Origin: Coriobacteriales bacterium
GTDB lineage: Bacteria > Actinomycetota > Coriobacteriia > Coriobacteriales > UBA8131
Length of the DNA stretch: 9,672 nt
Direction of reading: 5' to 3'
NCBI GenBank assembly: GCA_031268525.1
Contig: JAIRXA010000189.1
Span: 1 to 9,672, forward strand
How positions within the stretch are numbered: the stretch's first letter is position 1; each line of letters starts with the position of its first letter. This document shows, one piece after another, positions 5,881-9,672 of this stretch. Under the pieces are notes generated by a model. That model saw only the letters and a list, made by a program, of their open reading frames with translations, searched no databases and was not told the DNA's origin. The translations under genes were made by a program, and so were the position numbers.

Positions 5881-7068
5881 GTGAAAGGCAAGCATCTGAA
5901 ACAGAGCGGTAGCGAGAAAACCGATACGGCCAAGGCAGACACCGATACGTTTGGTGGAGACCTCTTGGCATCGGTGACGTCTGCGCACGCCCCAGGCGCC
6001 GCCGCACTCGGCATAGACTCACAGACCCCCGCATCGTCCACACCCACACCCTCGCCCGCCCCAACGCCCTCGTCCACGCCCGCATCGCCCACCCCCACTC
6101 CCGCCCTCGCCCCCGACGCGCACGCCCTCCCGGTCCCTGACGCAGACCGGCGTGCTCGCAGCCATCGTCGCGTCCTCATTGGAGTCGCGCTTGTCCTCAC
6201 AATCGCTGCCCTCGCCGTTGGTGCTGGCCTCATATGGCTCATCTTCGCGCCGCAGCCGTCGGGTGAAGGGCCGAGCATCGAGCAGACCCCAGTTCCTGCC
6301 ACCGACTGGGGCAGCCCTCCAAGCCCTGAAGAGCAGCGTCGCCTTGATGCGATCGCGTCAGGGGTCTCGCCCGACAACCCCGACATTCTCTACCTGCCAA
6401 CCCCTCTTGTTGCCACCTATGCAGACCTGCAGATACATTCGCCCATCTGTGTTACGCAGATCACCGAGGTCGAGTATCATCAGGCTTCCTACGACTGGGC
6501 GCTCCAGCTCAATCCGCTCCTTACCCTCGTGGATGCTGAGACGGTCATGGAAAACCACGGCACGCACCATGTGGCAGCCGACGAACAGCCTGTCGGCGAT
6601 AACCCGATGATTGGCGAAGCGGTCAGTACCTGGCGTCTCGATTCGGAGGGTCCCGAGCTCTCAGCGGTCGATGTTGGCGCTGCGGCAGGAACCACCGTCT
6701 ACGCACCCGCTACCGGCACGGTTGTCAGGATACGCGAATATGTGCTCTTTGAGCAGATCGACGACTATGAGCTCCATATCCAAATCAACGGACATCCTGA
6801 GTGGGATATCATTGTCTTGCATATCGATAATCTGGTGGTCCAAGAGGGCGATAAGGTCATCGGCGGCGTGACACCTATCGCTCAGGTGCGCAACATCGGC
6901 GATATCATCGACAACAACCTCTCCAACTTCACCATCCCCGGCGAAACGGGCAACCACGCGCACGTGCAGGTCAACGACGCGCGAGCCGAGGGCTACAGGG
7001 GGCTCGAAGGCGCGATTGACATCCCCGCCACCAAATTCACCGATAAGCTCATTCCTGCGAGCTCTTGA
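5881..7068 (+). CDS. Membrane-anchored M23/LytM-like protein, degenerate zinc site
   Basis: A 395-residue protein. Residues 1-97 are hydrophilic and presumably cytoplasmic, with a Pro/Thr/Ser-rich stretch at about 49-77 and a basic RRARSHRR at 90-97. One membrane helix follows at 98-122 (VLIGVALVLTIAALAVG start), so the C-terminus is outside. The outer part holds a LytM/M23 peptidase fold at about 255-385: VDVGAAAGTTVYAPATGTV, then LHIDNLVVQEGDKV with H314, then HAH (359-361). Active members have HxxxD in the first motif. Here D264 is kept but the residue four before it is Leu260, so a zinc ligand appears missing. Likely role: cell-wall binding, or an inactive regulator of peptidoglycan hydrolysis. 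Start chosen at GTG 5881 because a promoter sits directly before it; a later start would remove part of the cytoplasmic tail only. The 3' end overlaps the convergent SPFH gene by 20 bases. Confidence 0.75.
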   Translation: MKGKHLKQSGSEKTDTAKADTDTFGGDLLASVTSAHAPGAAALGIDSQTPASSTPTPSPAPTPSSTPASPTPTPALAPDAHALPVPDADRRARSHRRVLIGVALVLTIAALAVGAGLIWLIFAPQPSGEGPSIEQTPVPATDWGSPPSPEEQRRLDAIASGVSPDNPDILYLPTPLVATYADLQIHSPICVTQITEVEYHQASYDWALQLNPLLTLVDAETVMENHGTHHVAADEQPVGDNPMIGEAVSTWRLDSEGPELSAVDVGAAAGTTVYAPATGTVVRIREYVLFEQIDDYELHIQINGHPEWDIIVLHIDNLVVQEGDKVIGGVTPIAQVRNIGDIIDNNLSNFTIPGETGNHAHVQVNDARAEGYRGLEGAIDIPATKFTDKLIPASS

Positions 7069-7987
7069 ACAACTCTCCGATGGAGCCAACCGCTGAGGCA
7101 AGACCCTGCATCTCCAGCGGCATGAATATCTTTGTCGCGCTGCCATTTGCGATATGCTGCAGCGTCTCAAGGTAGCGAATCTGGACAAGATCGGGCGTGG
7201 GACCGCCCTCGTGGATCGCACCATAGACGTTCTTGATGCCCTGCGCCTCGCCGTCGGCGATGAGTATCCTCTGTTGCCGTTCGGCCTCAGCGATCTCCTT
7301 GATGGCGGTCGCCTTGCCTTCGGCCTCCAGAATGGCGCTTTGCTTGGTGCCTTCGGCACGTGCGATGGCGGCGGCTCGGTCTCCCTCGGCCTCAAGAATC
7401 ATCGCACGACGGTCGCGTTCGGCCTTCATCTGGCGGTGCATGGCCTGAGTCACATCGGCGGGCGGCTCAATGCGCTGCAACTCGACACGCACGACGCGGA
7501 CACCCCACTTATCGGTCGCCTCATCAAGGATGTTACGCAGGGTGATGTTGATCTTCTCACGGCTTGTCAGCGATTCATCAAGCTGCATCTCGCCGATGAC
7601 GTTACGCAGGTTGGTCTGTGCCAGCTTCGTTGCGGCCAGATAGAAGTTCGTGACGTTGTAGATGAGCTTGAAGGGATCGGTTGCCTCGTAGTAGACCACC
7701 GCGTCGACGGTTACCGCGACGTTGTCCTTCGTGATGACCTCCTGCGGCGGCACGTCTACGACGTTTTCACGCATGTCAACCTTGGTCACGCGGTCGAGGA
7801 AGGGAATGAGCAGATGCAACCCTGGCTCCCAGACCCGCTGGAACTTACCGAGTCGCTCAACCACGCCCTTCTCATATGGGCGAATGATGCGCACCGCTCG
7901 CGCGGCGAAGATGAGTATAACGATGATGATGATGACGCCAAGCAGCGCTCCGCCGGTCAGAATGTCCAAACCACTTCCAGTGTTCAT
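7049..7987 (-). CDS. SPFH/Band 7 (stomatin-like) membrane protein
   Basis: A 312-residue protein with an ATG start behind AGAGG on the minus strand. One N-terminal membrane helix at about 12-30 (GGALLGVIIIIVILIF) is followed by an SPFH/Band 7 domain from about 33 to 190, with the typical RPYEKGVVERLGKF, PGLHLLIPF and PPQEVITKDNV blocks. An Ala/Glu/Arg-rich coiled coil follows at about 190-250 (AEGDRAAAIARAEG, ILEAEGKATAIKEIAEAE), then a C-terminal region with PTPDLVQIRYLETL. Length and order fit the bacterial stomatin/QmcA-like group, which forms oligomeric rings on the membrane and organises membrane microdomains or guards proteases. Its partner is the NfeD-like gene upstream on the same strand; NfeD-SPFH pairs are a very common operon. 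It converges with the M23-like gene. Confidence 0.93.
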   Translation of the reverse strand: MNTGSGLDILTGGALLGVIIIIVILIFAARAVRIIRPYEKGVVERLGKFQRVWEPGLHLLIPFLDRVTKVDMRENVVDVPPQEVITKDNVAVTVDAVVYYEATDPFKLIYNVTNFYLAATKLAQTNLRNVIGEMQLDESLTSREKINITLRNILDEATDKWGVRVVRVELQRIEPPADVTQAMHRQMKAERDRRAMILEAEGDRAAAIARAEGTKQSAILEAEGKATAIKEIAEAERQQRILIADGEAQGIKNVYGAIHEGGPTPDLVQIRYLETLQHIANGSATKIFMPLEMQGLASAVGSIGELFKSSQE

Positions 7988-8103
7988 GCTGTCTGCCTCT
8001 CTATCTCGTCACTGTAGTAAGCGCGAAGTCTGTGACCCCGCAATCCTCGTCCACAACCTTCACAGGCCCTACTCGCGCATGCATGTGCAACCTGTACTCA
8101 CGA

Positions 8104-8155
8104 TAGACAAAAGGACCGTCCCCCTGTCTACCCCTGTCTATGTCCCCCTGTCTGC
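8104..8155. repeat. REP-like palindrome with flanking short repeats
   Basis: TAGACA-AAA-GGAC-C-GTCC-CCC-TGTCTA (8104-8130) is a palindrome whose arms pair except for the AAA/CCC internal loop. It is followed directly by CCCCTGTCTA (8131-8140) and GTCCCCCTGTCTG (8142-8154), so the CCCCTGTCT core occurs three times in about 34 bases. It lies in the 201-bp gap between nfeD and the SPFH gene and would form a hairpin in the operon mRNA. Similar GGGGACGGTCC-type palindromes are dispersed REP elements in several Coriobacteriia (from memory). Confidence 0.55.
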
Positions 8156-8188
8156 GCAACCCGCCTTCATACACGCACTCTCGCACGT

Positions 8189-8623
8189 TCAGACGCCCTC
8201 CACGATCAGGTGCACGCCATCTACACCGGTCACACGAACCAGAGCGCCTACCGCAAGAACCCGACCGTCCACAAGGGTAACATTCCAGACTTCGCGAGCG
8301 ATTCGAGCGCGCTGCTCGCCCGAGGGAGCGTCGCCCTCGATGATCTCGCCGGTCATACCGATGAGCCGATCGACCCCACTTCGCTCCGGGCGATTTACGG
8401 AGATCTTTCGAGCGAAGGGGCGCAGTGCGATCAGAGTAATGACGGAGATCACGATGAATAACAACCATTGCAGCCATAGAGGCGCCAAAAGCAAGGCGCA
8501 GATAGCAGAGACGGTTGCGCCGATGGCAAAGGGCAGCAGGAAGAAAGAGGTCGTAAGCATTTCGCATACGTAAAGCGCTGCTGCCAGTACGACCCATATC
8601 CAAAACCAGGGAAGGATAAACAT
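8189..8623 (-). CDS. NfeD-like membrane protein with C-terminal OB fold
   Basis: A 144-residue protein with an ATG start and AAGGG about 9 bases upstream on the minus strand. Residues 1-72 hold three hydrophobic segments (about 5-22, 26-45, 50-68). A basic LRPFARKI stretch leads into a soluble C-terminal domain at about 85-144, with GMTGEIIEGD, REVWNVTLVDG and VGALVRVTGVDG, the pattern of the NfeD OB-fold beta barrel. It is the short form without the ClpP-like protease domain. NfeD proteins pair with SPFH proteins, and the SPFH gene is next on this strand, so the two probably act together in membrane quality control or microdomain structure. It is divergent from argS across 126 bases. Confidence 0.88.
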   Translation of the reverse strand: MFILPWFWIWVVLAAALYVCEMLTTSFFLLPFAIGATVSAICALLLAPLWLQWLLFIVISVITLIALRPFARKISVNRPERSGVDRLIGMTGEIIEGDAPSGEQRARIAREVWNVTLVDGRVLAVGALVRVTGVDGVHLIVEGV

Positions 8624-8749
8624 GTGTGGCGACCCTTCTGACGTTTTTGTGCTTTCAGCACATCTTCAGCGACCTCGTAGCGTATTATCACCAAGGATGC
8701 AGCATATATTAGATATACTATCATGTTCCAGGTGATGAGGGAGAAGACA
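8624..8749. promoter_or_regulatory. Divergent intergenic region between nfeD and argS
   Basis: This AT-rich spacer must carry promoters for both directions. TATACT (8714-8719) and TATATT (8705-8710) on the plus strand, and GATAAT on the minus strand (complement of about 8684-8689), resemble -10 boxes, but none has a good -35 at 16-18 bases. TGTGCT-TTC-AGCACA (8648-8662) is a small hairpin that would lie in the nfeD leader; it has no T run. No T-box or other aminoacylation riboswitch fits in this length. Confidence 0.4.
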
Positions 8750-9672
8750 GTGCGCACTATCATTGAACAACTTGTTGAGTCGGCCCTCGCTTCCGCCGTA
8801 GAGGCGGGCGAACTGGCCCTCGTTTATACACCAGAACCGGCGGTTGAGCGCCCGCGCGATGCCACGCATGGCGACTGGGCGACGACGATCGCTCTGCGCC
8901 TCGCAAAGGAACTGGGGCGCAAGCCCCGCGAGATCGCCGAGATCATCGCGCGGCACATCGAACGTGACAAGCGAATCGCGGCTGTGGAAGTCGCCGGTCC
9001 CGGTTTCATCAACCTGCGTCTGTCGCCCGCAGCGCTCCAGCAGGTCATCCGCGATGCCTACGAGCAGGCCAGTGATTTTGCTCGCGTGGATATCGGAGCG
9101 GGCCAGAAGGTCAACGTCGAGTTTGTCTCCGCCAACCCTACCGGCCCGATGCATGTTGGGCACGGGCGCTGGGCGGTGCTTGGCAACGCGCTCGGCAAGG
9201 TGCTTGAGCACGCTGGCTGGCAGGTCACGCGCGAGTTTTATATCAACGATGCCGGGGTTCAGATGGAGGTCTTCGGCGCTTCGGTCCTGCTGCGCTATCA
9301 GGAGCTGTGCGGTGAGCGGATCGACATCCCCGAGGCCTTCTATGGCGGCTCCTATGTCATCGACATCGCTCAACACATTCTCGATGAGGAGGGCGAGGTC
9401 TGGATGGACGTCCCCGACGCCGCCGATTCCGACACCGCCGTCCATGGCTCCGCCGATCCCGACACCGACGTCTCTGACACCGTCGTCCCCGACGTCGCCG
9501 CTCCCGACGCCGCAGTCCCTGACACCGCCGCTCCCGACGTCCTCGCCGTCCCCGACGCCCGTACTCGTCTGGAGCATTTCCGCGAGCGCGGATACCAGCT
9601 GATGCTGGAGCAGATGCAATCATTATGCAATCAAATTGGTGTCAGTTTTGATGTCTGGTTCTCCGAGCGCTC
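8750..9672 (+). CDS. argS: Arginyl-tRNA synthetase (3' partial)
   Basis: The first 307 codons are visible and run off the right edge. GTG at 8750 is chosen as start because GAGGGAGA lies 6-12 bases before it; in-frame ATGs at 8735 and 8723 have no well-spaced site and would add 5 or 9 residues. The N-terminal ArgRS domain is at about 1-100 (GDWATTIALRLAKELG). The class I catalytic block follows: VEFVSANPTGPMHVGHGRW with the HIGH-type HVGH at 135-138, then FYINDAGVQM, GGSYVIDIA and later VSFDVWFSER. The enzyme attaches arginine to tRNA-Arg in the cytoplasm and is normally essential. Between about residues 222 and 270 the usual short loop is replaced by a long Asp/Pro/Ala/Val-rich pentapeptide run, after which normal sequence resumes (RLEHFRERGYQLMLEQM). 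The frame stays open throughout. Confidence 0.95.
   Translation, partial: MRTIIEQLVESALASAVEAGELALVYTPEPAVERPRDATHGDWATTIALRLAKELGRKPREIAEIIARHIERDKRIAAVEVAGPGFINLRLSPAALQQVIRDAYEQASDFARVDIGAGQKVNVEFVSANPTGPMHVGHGRWAVLGNALGKVLEHAGWQVTREFYINDAGVQMEVFGASVLLRYQELCGERIDIPEAFYGGSYVIDIAQHILDEEGEVWMDVPDAADSDTAVHGSADPDTDVSDTVVPDVAAPDAAVPDTAAPDVLAVPDARTRLEHFRERGYQLMLEQMQSLCNQIGVSFDVWFSER
9413..9559 (+). repeat. Degenerate 15-bp tandem repeat within argS
   Basis: Eight consecutive five-codon units run from 9413 to 9532: PDAAD, SDTAV, HGSAD, PDTDV, SDTVV, PDVAA, PDAAV, PDTAA. A six-codon PDVLAV and a final PDA follow. The DNA unit is roughly CCC-GAC-(A/G)NC-GCC-G(T/C)C. Differences are spread through the units, including many synonymous ones, so the array is not a fresh copy-number expansion. 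It adds about 45 acidic residues to the synthetase. Confidence 0.85.

Noticed and set aside
7154..8017. A 287-codon plus-strand frame
   Set aside because: It is the shadow of the SPFH gene, whose minus-strand translation shows the complete Band 7 domain, membrane helix and coiled coil.
8624..8749. T-box or other riboswitch upstream of argS
   Set aside because: The space is too short, and no T-box sequence, specifier loop or antiterminator pairing can be seen.
8723..8750. Alternative argS starts at ATG 8723 and ATG 8735
   Set aside because: Neither has a well-spaced ribosome binding site, whereas GTG 8750 has a strong one overlapping the 8735 codon region.
8666..9619. A 317-codon minus-strand frame with a striking G/V/D-rich repeat
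   Set aside because: It is the complement of argS, and its low complexity simply mirrors the 15-bp repeat. The argS frame carries conserved motifs on both sides.
1..9672. CRISPR array or large inverted repeats
   Set aside because: No regularly spaced 24-40 base direct repeats were seen. The only tandem periodicity is the 15-bp array inside argS and the short CCCCTGTCT cores near 8120-8154.

Overview
The window looks like part of a high-GC, Actinomycetota-like chromosome. A member of the Coriobacteriia (Atopobiaceae/Olsenella-like) is my best guess, from the protein flavour, a TAnnnT-type -10 and a REP-like palindrome; this is inference. The window has two parts meeting at an initiator tRNA gene. 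Left of the tRNA (1-5737) is accessory, decayed DNA that is visibly more AT-rich and Firmicutes-like in its first 3.7 kb. Right of it (5738-9672) is GC-rich core-genome DNA.

Left part. The window opens inside a very large superfamily 1 helicase gene whose Walker A lies just upstream. Helicase motifs II to VI are followed by a Vsr/MTES_1575-like nuclease domain and a DUF3320-type C-terminus, the layout of single-gene anti-phage 'Hhe'-type proteins. A hairpin terminator follows at its stop codon. Next come a frameshifted middle piece of a phosphotriesterase-family gene, a compact toxin-antitoxin pair (BrnT-like toxin first, small antitoxin second), the truncated 5' part of an IS630-family transposase with an A8 slippery run, and the 5' part of a phosphotriesterase-family gene. 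The two phosphotriesterase pieces are in permuted order: the middle lies upstream of the N-terminus. A 13-base near-copy of the tRNA 3' end sits right after the helicase terminator, suggesting the tRNA is an integration target and that the left part is layered island DNA.

Right part. tRNA-fMet (minus strand, CCA encoded, own hairpin terminator) diverges from a membrane-anchored M23/LytM-like protein that lacks the first zinc-ligand histidine. That gene converges, with a 20-bp overlap, on an SPFH/Band 7 protein gene. Upstream of it on the minus strand lies an NfeD-like gene, so nfeD and SPFH form a likely two-gene membrane operon, with a REP-like palindrome in the 201-bp gap between them. Divergent from nfeD is argS, whose 5' 307 codons are visible. 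It carries an unusual expanded run of acidic, proline-rich pentapeptides (15-bp periodicity) in its catalytic region.

The most interesting points are the helicase-nuclease at a tRNA-linked island, the permuted phosphotriesterase fragments with the tRNA-end repeat, and the pentapeptide expansion inside an essential tRNA synthetase.
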